DNA of 16,876 nucleotides from Chloroflexota bacterium (lineage in GTDB: Bacteria > Chloroflexota > Anaerolineae > J102). The notes below the pieces were generated by a model. It saw only the letters and a list, made by a program, of their open reading frames with translations. It did no database searches and had not been told where the DNA came from. The stretch is taken from NCBI GenBank assembly GCA_003353825.1, contig PIVW01000070.1, positions 1 through 16,876 on the forward strand, in the 5' to 3' direction. The position numbers and the translations under genes were made by a program. Positions 1 to 6,264 of the stretch are shown here, in pieces; position 1 is the first letter of the stretch; each line of letters opens with the position of its first letter.

Positions 1-85
1 CTGGCAATAAGGCTACGCTTGACATCAGGACCTCCTTGGTGATTCCTGGTTTTCGTTACCTCAGATTATCGCCGGGACGGTCCTT

Positions 86-925
86 TTGTCTAACTTACCC
101 CACCATTCTGCGTTGACCCGACTTTACAAGATAAATGAGTGGGATATTACGCAATCAAGGCGACTGAAGGTCATCGCCAAGCACGGTGTGGGTGTGGACA
201 ACATCGATATTGAGGCCGCCAAAACAGCGGATATTCCCGTTGTCTATACGCCGACGGCCAACGCCAATGCCGTCGCCGAACATACTCTGGCGCTGATGCT
301 GGCGCTCTCAAGAAAGGTCGCCCCTGCCAGCGCGGCCACGAGGGCAGGGCACCTTAATGACCGGGGTCAGTTTTTGGGGGTTGAATTGGCTGGGAAAACC
401 TTAGGGGTGATCGGTCTGGGGAGGGTCGGCTCACGTCTGGCGCAGATGGCCGCTCTCGGATTGCAGATGTCTGTGCATGCATACGACCCCTTCGTGAAAC
501 AGAAGGATTATTCAGGCCCGGCTATCCTCGAAGACTCATTGGAGAAGCTTATTCGCAGCGCAGATTTCTTGACTCTTCACCTCTCCTTGAGCCCTGATAC
601 CAAACATTTGATTAACGAGCAGACCTTAAGCTGGGTCAAACCTGATTGCAGAGTCATCAACACATCTAGAGGTGCTGTGATCGACGAGGCAGCCCTATCA
701 CTTACACTTGTTGAAGGCCGTCTGGCCGGGGCGGCACTGGATGTTTTTGAACAAGAGCCATTGCCGGCAGACCATCCACTCATTCATAGCCCCAACACCC
801 TGCTCACCCCACACATTTCTTCCTCTACGCGAGAATCACTGGACCGAATGTCGTTCCAGGCGGCTCAGGGCGTGCTGGATGTACTGAAGGGAAGGACGCC
901 TGAATATAGATATCCTGGATTCTGA
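86..925 (+). CDS. D-isomer specific 2-hydroxyacid dehydrogenase (phosphoglycerate dehydrogenase-like), N-terminus damaged
   Basis: This is an NAD-dependent 2-hydroxyacid dehydrogenase that would interconvert a 2-hydroxyacid and a 2-oxoacid in the cytoplasm; its substrate cannot be read from sequence. The Rossmann motif is GLGRVG at residues 110-115, with an acidic residue at D134. The catalytic set is R195 (in NTSRG), E224 (in FEQEP) and H243 (in TPHIS). Family similarity is strong from about residue 26 (RLKVIAKHGVGVDN) to the end. The family is normally 310-340 residues, and the first ~60 residues of the substrate-binding domain are missing or unrecognisable. The TTG start at 86 is only the first available start; the frame is open from 23, with in-frame stops at 8 and 20. 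The cyclase fragment begins 9 bases downstream, which suggests a former catabolic operon. The gene may be a pseudogene. Confidence 0.8.
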   Translation: MSNLPHHSALTRLYKINEWDITQSRRLKVIAKHGVGVDNIDIEAAKTADIPVVYTPTANANAVAEHTLALMLALSRKVAPASAATRAGHLNDRGQFLGVELAGKTLGVIGLGRVGSRLAQMAALGLQMSVHAYDPFVKQKDYSGPAILEDSLEKLIRSADFLTLHLSLSPDTKHLINEQTLSWVKPDCRVINTSRGAVIDEAALSLTLVEGRLAGAALDVFEQEPLPADHPLIHSPNTLLTPHISSSTRESLDRMSFQAAQGVLDVLKGRTPEYRYPGF

Positions 926-934
926 GGCGCCCGA

Positions 935-1064
935 ATGACACACTTCATCGATATCACGCGACCGCTGAACAAAAACATGGTTACCTGGCCCGGTCGGCTG
1001 CCACCTGAGCACGTCTGGTATATAAGCATCGCCCAAGGAGATCACAGCAATGCCTCCATCTGGA
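935..1064 (+). pseudogene. 5' fragment of a cyclase / kynurenine-formamidase family gene
   Basis: The first ~42 codons encode MTHFIDITRPLNKNM, then VTWPG and IAQGDHSNASIW. This is the N-terminal pattern of the cyclase family (PF04199; metal-dependent hydrolases including kynurenine formamidase): 'DIT.PL...M..WPG' followed by '..GD.SN.S'. After about position 1062 the same frame turns into lysine/arginine/serine-rich text with no family likeness. The zinc-binding HxGTHxDxPxH motif that should follow never appears. The frame stays open to 1510, but that is accidental and runs into the opposite-strand gene. The ATG lies 9 bases after the dehydrogenase stop, so the two were probably co-transcribed. 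The gene is broken by the sequence described in the next entry. Confidence 0.7.
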
Positions 1065-1226
1065 AGCGGAAGACCACCGATCAGCAAAGATCTGGGCGAT
1101 CCGATCGTACAGCCAGTAGAAGAGAATACCCGATGGGGCTATGGCAAAATCGCCGGCGAGCTACAGACGTCAAAGGGTTTTGGAACACAGCCTCAGTTGG
1201 TCTTAGAGCGGGTTCCATTGGATTAG
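1050..1226 (+). pseudogene. Transposase (DDE integrase) fragment fused to the broken cyclase gene
   Basis: A frame different from the cyclase fragment (ATG at 1050, codons running to a TAG near 1224) reads SGSGRPPISKDLGDPIV, then ENTRWGYGKIAGEL, then GFGTQPQLVLERV. Integrase-type transposases (IS3/IS481-like, widespread in Chloroflexota) carry exactly this stretch between the N-terminal helix-turn-helix and the DDE core: 'GRPPIS...I..L..ENP.WGY.RI.GEL...G...S..TV..IL'. Only about 50 codons survive and there is no catalytic DDE core. Cyclase likeness ends around 1062 and transposase likeness starts around 1068, so the join can be placed within a few bases. No terminal inverted repeat or target duplication is obvious. 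The assignment rests on motif recall. Confidence 0.6.
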
Positions 1227-1267
1227 ACAAGTTTTTTGCACGATACGGGGGTGAGTGGCTAAAGCCA

Positions 1268-3103
1268 TCACCTTGGCAGGCGGTCGAATGCTATGCGCGC
1301 CTCAGCCAGACTGGACTCGTTCTTCCATACCTCCGGCAGAATAAACACATTGCTCTCGCGCATGCGGGGGCCATGTATATAGTAATAAGTTACCTTTTTC
1401 AAGGGAATTCGGTATTCCTGACGCAGCATTTTCAACTTCCCTTCGAGTTGCGTGGCGATGGCATTGGCGCCAACTGGACGATAGATATACCCCGAGGCTG
1501 CGCAGGGTGATTTCTCACATTCGCAGCGGATGCTTATGCCTTCGGACGTGAGCCGGAGGCTGCGTGTGGCCCATACGCGCTTGGTCGAGCGCATGACATA
1601 GGCAGTGATCAGCGGCTCATCTTCCGCAATCTCGACGTGCATTCTCACGCCTTTGGTCAGCGGCGCCTGTCCAGCCGGGCGGCTACCCTTGAGTTGCCTG
1701 GCGCGACTTTTGCTGTGAGGAGATGATCTGCTCTTGGCTGTTCGGGAAGGAGAAGGGGAGGGTTCAGGCGCAGGGGTCGAGACAAGCTCTGGTTCGGGTT
1801 CAGGGTTCAGAGTCGCTAGATCGACGGGTTTGCCATCTGCAGCGTGGCACAGGTTTTGGTGCACGCGACAGGTCTCGCGTTTACATGACTGGCAGTGAAT
1901 AAGGCTTTTTTGGCAAACAGGTTGGTGACAGACGGCGCATTCTGAGATCTGGGCGATACAAAGTTGGCAATAGGCGCGTTTGCAATCGATGCAGCGGGGC
2001 GCCAGACAATGTTCGTGTGCCAGATGACCTCCCGTACAAAGGTGCAGGCCCCGCCCAGGCAGGCCACAAACATCGCATACCAACGGCTCCATGCGGTGAA
2101 CCAAGGGATCCCATACAACTACGCGAGTGATGTCTGCCGTACGGTTGCTGATCGTAATCGGAAGAAGGATCTTGGGCTGTTCGATCAGGAGGATGTTGAC
2201 GAGTTCTAGCTCGAGGCGCATCTGGTAGCGACCTGCCACATCCTCCAATTTCGCTTGTCTTTCCGCTTGCAGAGCGGTAAGTTTTTCTTCGGCACTGGAG
2301 CGTCGTTGTTCCGCCTCGCCAGCCCCCAAATTATCCCGGCGACGTCTCATATCTCGCTCGAGATCATCATAATAATCGGCGATGCGCGCCCGATCCAACG
2401 CCAGATGTCGCTCCATGCGCGTTTGAAGGTTGTGCAGGGTGTCTGCCATATCCTCGCGCACGGCATGCTCAGCTCGCGAGAGTAAGGCGTTGAAAGTGCC
2501 TGGGGATATGGCAGTTTCAGCATCCTGCCAGCACTGTGTAGCGATGGAGAGTCCGGAGAAAGCAGATGTAGTCTCAAAAGAATCCAGCCGCTCCAAAACC
2601 TCATTGTCGCCTACGGCATAGCCTCCTTGTACGTTCATGACCGGCGAGACGATCAGTTCTTGTTTCTCGTCGCTAATAAGCGCCACTTTGAAGTTGAAAC
2701 GAAGGTAGTGATGCAGACCCCGCCTTTGGGTGGCTCCCGATCTGGCCGAGAGCCGGGCATTGGGGAAATCATAGGTTTTGCGGGCGAGATCGATCAACCC
2801 TGTCTTGTCCAGCCGTACATGGTTGATATAAACATGGGCATTCGCCGGCCGTTCTATCAGTCGTTCGGCGATAGCTTCCACCAAGGGATGATTGTAGCCT
2901 AATTGCACTGATTCTGGGTCCTCACCAGCAGTGAATGACAGGTGTTGGTAAGAGTCCAGATTGAGGTCAGCGGCCAGGGCATCGGGCATCAGCACTTCGT
3001 ATACGCCAAAAGTGGGCGGCGTGACAATGCTTCCCTTCTGTTCAAAAAACCCCAGGACAAACCTGGAGAGATCAAAGCGCTGATGTGTCTCTTCCCTGCT
3101 CAT
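1268..3103 (-). CDS. Helicase-associated protein: RapA-like C-terminal region, coiled coil, cysteine-rich zinc domain
   Basis: This 611-residue protein has its ATG overlapping the stop of the upstream SNF2 helicase by four bases (ATGA), implying translational coupling and a shared complex. Residues 1-165 resemble the region that follows the motor in RapA/HepA- and DrmD-type helicases: FTAGEDPESVQLGYNHPLVEAI-type sequence, then YLRFNFKVALISDEK near 133-147. Residues ~205-300 are charged and heptad-like, probably coiled coil. Residues 343-420 hold about 17 cysteines plus histidines in repeated CxxC pairs (CDVC, CIDC, CQLC, CAVC, CQSC), suggesting cross-braced zinc fingers. A Pro/Glu/Ser linker (433-480) leads to an unrecognised C-terminal domain. 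Normally the first region is fused to the helicase; here it is a separate gene. Function is unknown; nucleic-acid remodelling with the helicase is an inference. Confidence 0.8.
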   Translation of the reverse strand: MSREETHQRFDLSRFVLGFFEQKGSIVTPPTFGVYEVLMPDALAADLNLDSYQHLSFTAGEDPESVQLGYNHPLVEAIAERLIERPANAHVYINHVRLDKTGLIDLARKTYDFPNARLSARSGATQRRGLHHYLRFNFKVALISDEKQELIVSPVMNVQGGYAVGDNEVLERLDSFETTSAFSGLSIATQCWQDAETAISPGTFNALLSRAEHAVREDMADTLHNLQTRMERHLALDRARIADYYDDLERDMRRRRDNLGAGEAEQRRSSAEEKLTALQAERQAKLEDVAGRYQMRLELELVNILLIEQPKILLPITISNRTADITRVVVWDPLVHRMEPLVCDVCGLPGRGLHLCTGGHLAHEHCLAPRCIDCKRAYCQLCIAQISECAVCHQPVCQKSLIHCQSCKRETCRVHQNLCHAADGKPVDLATLNPEPEPELVSTPAPEPSPSPSRTAKSRSSPHSKSRARQLKGSRPAGQAPLTKGVRMHVEIAEDEPLITAYVMRSTKRVWATRSLRLTSEGISIRCECEKSPCAASGYIYRPVGANAIATQLEGKLKMLRQEYRIPLKKVTYYYIHGPRMRESNVFILPEVWKNESSLAEARIAFDRLPR

Positions 3104-4905
3104 TCTGTGCTGAAGTCCTCCCCAAACAGAGCATCGTCATACTCCTTTACCCGTTGGTAGGCGCCGCGAGCGTTCACCATGGCGTCTCCCAGTTCGGACA
3201 TACTATCCTCTAGCTCTTTACCACTTCCGGCCTGCGTCCATATTTCCAAAATGATGTCCTCGAAATCCCTTTCTTCAGCCAATTGCCCCAAGATCATGTC
3301 CACCTCGCCGATCACCAACTCGAACATATTGAGTTTACTATCGAGGATTTCGAGAACATAATCCTCGATAGTGCCCTTGGCGGCCAGGTTGAAGATGTCG
3401 ACCGGTCTGTCCTGTCCCACGCGATGGATACGCCCTACCCGCTGCTCAATGCGCATAGGATTCCAAGGAAGGTCGAAGTTGACCATAGCACGGCAGAATT
3501 GCAGGTTTCGCCCCTCGCCGGCTGCCTCGGTGGAGAGGAGCACAGGTAGGTGGGTATGGAAGTCCTTGATAGCGGCATTTTTTTGGGAGATGGTGAGCCC
3601 TCCATGGTACAAAGCGAACTCAATTCCCCAGTCGCGAAGGTACTGAGCTAACATGTCAAGGGTGGCGCGAAACTGTGTGAATACGATGACTTTGTCATCG
3701 CCACTCCGCGCCCTGCCTTGCAACAGTTTCTCTAGGGCAGTGGCCTTAGCCGAAACCTGAACTGAGTCAGCTTCAACAGCCAGTTCGAGCAATTGATCAC
3801 GGTACGGAGCCAGTCCCGCTACTTCGGATAGGGAGAGCAGAGTGGAACGTGTCGCGCCAGCGCTGCTTCCCGCTTCACGGAGCAGGGTGCGAAAGCCTAA
3901 GCGATGGGCGCTGGTGACGCTCTTTTCGCTCATGATGCGCCGCGAAAGCGTGCTAATACCATCGTATAGCGACTGCTCTTCGGGACGAAGGTTGATCTGT
4001 ATAGTGTGGGCGCGGCGTGGCGGCAACTGAATGCTAATCTGGCCCCGAGAATGGCGTACCATCACATCGCTCAGGAGTTCGCGTAAAACCCCCCGGTTTT
4101 TGGGGAGACGGGGATCACCGCGTACCACGAATTGGCGGCTGAACTCCTTAGGGCTCTTGAGTTGGCCTGGTTTGAGCACGGTCACCAAGTTATACAGCTC
4201 GCTCAACCTGTTCTGTACCGGGGTGGCCGTAAGCAATAAGATGTATTTTTTCTGGAGGGCATTGACAAGTTTCCAGGAGACCGAGGAGCGGTTCTTAAGA
4301 TGGTGTGCTTCGTCAACGATAACGAGATCATAGCTCTGGGCAGTGATAACTTTACGATGCTCGGCGCGGCGGGCTGTAGCCAATGAAGCGATAACGTGCG
4401 GGAACTGAGTCCATGCCTGGGGGCCATAGGTGCGAAACTGTGGATCGTTGTTGGTGATAAAGTCGGTGAGACCGAACTTGGTTGCCAATTCCTCCTGCCA
4501 TTGTGCTACCAGACCGGGTGGCGTAAGGATGAGCACGCGTTCAACCATTTGGCGCATGAGATATTCCTTTAGTACCAAGCCAGCTTCGATGGTTTTTCCC
4601 AACCCAACCTCGTCGCTCAAGAGCCCACGGCCACGAAAACGGCGCAATGCCGTGCGCGCAGCCCTTATCTGATAGTCGAACGGCTCGAAATTGATGGCGT
4701 CGATGCAGACGAGATCGTCGAAATCAGCTACCAGTTGTAATTGATAGGCCATGAGCCTGAGCTGGTAGGCGGTGACAGCGGCAGCGCCGGCAACTGGCAC
4801 TTGGTCGAGGATGTGGTCAGCGCCCGGGTGGAGTCGCATCTCTGGGGTGGTGGTCGCGTTGTCGCGTGGTCGTTTAGTCAGTTGGTCGTGTGGTCGGTTG
4901 GGCAT
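3100..4905 (-). CDS. SNF2/RapA-family ATP-dependent helicase (DNA/RNA-polymerase remodeller type)
   Basis: This is a superfamily 2 motor of 601 residues. Motifs in order are: I DEVGLGKT (98-105), Ia TPPGLVAQW (128-136), II DEAHH (198-202), III LTATPVQN (225-232), IV region VIVFTQF (406-412), V STEAAGEGRNLQ (458-469) and VI QRVGRIHRVGQ (488-498). Such motors use ATP to translocate on duplex DNA; RapA recycles stalled RNA polymerase, while relatives act in phage defence (DISARM DrmD). The protein stops soon after the motor, and the usual C-terminal region is in the coupled downstream gene. The first 22 residues are low-complexity and come from a degenerate tandem repeat, so M23 (codon at 4837-4839) is an alternative start. 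Neither start has a clear Shine-Dalgarno. The motor looks fully intact. Confidence 0.9.
   Translation of the reverse strand: MPNRPHDQLTKRPRDNATTTPEMRLHPGADHILDQVPVAGAAAVTAYQLRLMAYQLQLVADFDDLVCIDAINFEPFDYQIRAARTALRRFRGRGLLSDEVGLGKTIEAGLVLKEYLMRQMVERVLILTPPGLVAQWQEELATKFGLTDFITNNDPQFRTYGPQAWTQFPHVIASLATARRAEHRKVITAQSYDLVIVDEAHHLKNRSSVSWKLVNALQKKYILLLTATPVQNRLSELYNLVTVLKPGQLKSPKEFSRQFVVRGDPRLPKNRGVLRELLSDVMVRHSRGQISIQLPPRRAHTIQINLRPEEQSLYDGISTLSRRIMSEKSVTSAHRLGFRTLLREAGSSAGATRSTLLSLSEVAGLAPYRDQLLELAVEADSVQVSAKATALEKLLQGRARSGDDKVIVFTQFRATLDMLAQYLRDWGIEFALYHGGLTISQKNAAIKDFHTHLPVLLSTEAAGEGRNLQFCRAMVNFDLPWNPMRIEQRVGRIHRVGQDRPVDIFNLAAKGTIEDYVLEILDSKLNMFELVIGEVDMILGQLAEERDFEDIILEIWTQAGSGKELEDSMSELGDAMVNARGAYQRVKEYDDALFGEDFSTE
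4845..4902. repeat. Degenerate GTGGTCG-type short tandem repeat at the helicase start
   Basis: The plus strand reads as imperfect 7-9 base units built on GTGGTCG, GTTGTCG, TTAGTCA, GTTGGTC and TCGGTTG. It covers the ATG and the first ~20 codons of the helicase, giving the composition-biased peptide PHDQLTKRPRDNATTT. No family member would conserve this, so either the true start is internal (M23) or the repeat has expanded into the N-terminus. Confidence 0.55.
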
Positions 4906-4962
4906 GGAATATCAGCTATCTTCTAACATGATACTTGCTGTCACGGGCGTGGGACACTCGAC

Positions 4963-4993
4963 ATTATATCTGTAATCGTACTGCGTTATGCAA
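4963..4993 (-). promoter_or_regulatory. Candidate sigma70-type promoter of the helicase operon
   Basis: On the minus strand a perfect TATAAT (4963-4968) lies about 58 bases upstream of the helicase ATG. A TTGCAT hexamer (4988-4993) precedes it by a 19-base spacer, slightly long. The start of transcription would be near 4956. The -10 box overlaps the TAA stop of the dead helicase remnant, so the promoter is made from the tail of that gene. Seen by eye only. Confidence 0.45.
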
Positions 4994-5249
4994 TTCCTTG
5001 GTAGAGACTTCGGTAAGTTGGGTTTTGCCACTGCCAACAACGGCTTCGGCCAGGGTCTTTCTTGCTTTCGATTACCTCATCGATTTTCTCTTCCATTGTA
5101 CCAACGCTAGTAAATTTTTGCACCTGTACGGTGCTGGTTCGACAGATGTGAACAGCCTGATCGGTGGCTTGATCCTCAACCGCAGGATTCCACCAGCGAT
5201 CGAAAAGGAAGACATGGTTGGCTCGGGTTGGGTCTAGACCCAATACCAT
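4964..5249 (-). pseudogene. Remnant of a second SNF2 helicase (motifs V-VI and C-terminus only)
   Basis: The minus strand encodes [20 protein letters not shown], then [13 protein letters not shown] and [22 protein letters not shown]. This is the motif V-VI region of an SNF2 helicase of the kind usually reading 'GLNLT.ANHV...[19 protein letters not shown]'. The family's RIGQ is changed to HICR, damaging motif VI. Near 5057 one extra base shifts the frame; restoring it gives [20 protein letters not shown], then [10 protein letters not shown] and a TAA at 4964-4966, the family's normal C-terminus. Everything upstream of motif V, including both Walker motifs, is absent. It is not a displaced piece of the neighbouring helicase, which has its own complete motif V-VI. 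Confidence 0.8.
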
Positions 5250-5482
5250 GTAAATACCTCATCCGGCGCCATTTCGCGTTCAATAATGTGCTGAACGGGC
5301 CTTGTAGCCGCCTGTGGCCGGCACTCATTGAGCTGTTGTGTCTCTCACGCTTATCGACAGGTGAAGAAGATCTCGAGATTCTGATCTTACGCCAGTGCAT
5401 AATCCGCTTCATCCCGCCCATTGAATCTTCTCCTCACTACCACAACATCAAAACGTAGGGTAACTTTTTTGCAACTCGAACT
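5250..5482. other. Non-coding or unrecognisable gap upstream of the helicase remnant
   Basis: Upstream of the helicase remnant the minus strand has a short frame ending [22 protein letters not shown] before a TAG around 5233. It looks like a natural gene end but is interrupted by stops after about 40 codons, and I cannot name it. No promoter, repeat or complete gene is seen here. Confidence 0.3.
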
Positions 5483-5824
5483 ATGGCCAAGAACACACCT
5501 CAAGTCAGAGGGCGGCGACTTTATCTCACGCCCCATCTAGACAATTCGTTCTCCTGCACCGTTGGCTCACCTGATTGGTTTGCCTGGCTGGAATCTGTCA
5601 CCAGTTTTCGCTATCAGACATTGCAGTGCATACCCGTTTTTGCCCATTTCTCCTGCCCCATGTGACCGATCTCCCTCCGCAAAGAGAAACGGCGCCATCG
5701 CTATCTCTGGTATGCGAATCTGCGTGTCCATGGCATCTTATATAAACACTATGACGGTCGTTCTTCTGATCTCACTATCGAACGTCTCGATTTGATTGCA
5801 TCGGATCTCAACCAACAATGGTGA
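5483..5824 (+). pseudogene. Small Chloroflexota-type protein interrupted by one in-frame TGA
   Basis: The frame starts MAKNTPQVRGRRLYLTPHL and reads PDWFAWLESVTSFRYQT, the opening of a family found alone or at the N-terminus of LuxR/AAA regulators in Chloroflexota and Ktedonobacteria. A TGA stands at 5663-5665. In the same frame immediately after it the sequence continues ISLRKEKRRHRYLWYANLR, then HGILYKHYDGRSSDLTIERL, ending QQW and TGA (5822-5824). That second half matches the family pattern 'F..RKE.RR...YWYAY....GKLYK.YLG....LT..RL'. The whole would be 113 codons with one internal stop. A nonsense mutation is the simplest reading. I know no firm function; the domain has been seen next to DNA-binding regulators. 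Confidence 0.65.
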
Positions 5825-6170
5825 TTCGACCAACGCTATCTAACACGCCCTTATTCCTTCCGGTAGATAATAGTGCGCTGTATGCCGAAGAGCACAAAGA
5901 GCAGAGAATGCAGAACATAGCCCTAACACTCTCTGTGCCCTGTCGACGGTCGTTCGTGGCGGCGCTCGAAGCCTGTCCTGAGCTTGACGAAGGGTTGCAC
6001 TCCATGCGAACTTTGTTCGCCGCTATCCTCCGCACGAACCTTCACATTTTAGCAAACCTATCAACCCTGGGCGCATTTTCGACGCGCGCAACCCTTCTCA
6101 ATCTACCCCTACCGGGCGCGTTTCTCACAAGCGAGTGGGCGCGTTTTCGCTTGAAAAACACACAGGTCGA
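5825..6170. other. Intergenic region with dispersed-repeat copy and GC-rich direct repeats
   Basis: I see no gene in these ~350 bases; the open frame crossing it has no family character. It contains one copy of the dispersed repeat (5973-5994) and three related words: TGGGCGCATTTTCG (about 6068), CGGGCGCGTTTCTC (about 6114) and TGGGCGCGTTTTCG (about 6137). These lie upstream of the cyclase promoter and could be regulator sites or repeat debris. Confidence 0.4.
5973..5994 (+). repeat. Dispersed repeat copy 1 (GTCCTGAGCTTGACGAAGGG)
   Basis: This short element matches the copy at 13208-13229 on the opposite strand at all but one base over about 20. The core CTGAGCTTGTCGAAG is familiar to me as a high-copy intergenic repeat in Chloroflexota and related metagenomic genomes. 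Here it lies in non-coding sequence. Confidence 0.6.
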
Positions 6171-6199
6171 TTGCCCTGACTTGACAAACCCGCTATACT
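6171..6199 (+). promoter_or_regulatory. Candidate promoter of the cyclase/ATPase gene
   Basis: TTGCCC (6171-6176) and TATACT (6194-6199) are separated by exactly 17 bases, giving a predicted start near 6206 and a ~59-base leader. A separate TTGACA at 6181-6186 has no -10 at proper distance. The leader has no Shine-Dalgarno before the ATG at 6265. Confidence 0.5.
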
Positions 6200-6264
6200 G
6201 CCGGAACCTTCAGCGTAGCCGCGTTGCAATATGCGGCTGCTCTCCTTTGTGAACATAACTTGCT

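Noticed and set aside
1065..1510. Open frame continuing from the cyclase start to 1510
   Set aside because: It has no family character after 1062 and overlaps the end of the opposite-strand helicase partner; it is chance continuation.
2627..3160. Plus-strand frames opposite the helicase partner
   Set aside because: They are antisense to a protein with clear domains and coupled start; no independent evidence.
1268..4905. Calling the helicase operon a DISARM, Zorya or BREX system
   Set aside because: No methyltransferase, DrmA/B, ZorA/B, PglZ or other signature partner gene is present in the window.
5483..5824. Selenocysteine or programmed read-through at TGA 5663
   Set aside because: I saw no selenocysteine-insertion hairpin and the family has no conserved Cys/Sec there that I know of; nonsense mutation or error is simpler.
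5818..6252. 144-codon plus-strand frame upstream of the cyclase
   Set aside because: It runs through the dispersed repeat and the promoter and has no recognisable domain; treated as non-coding.
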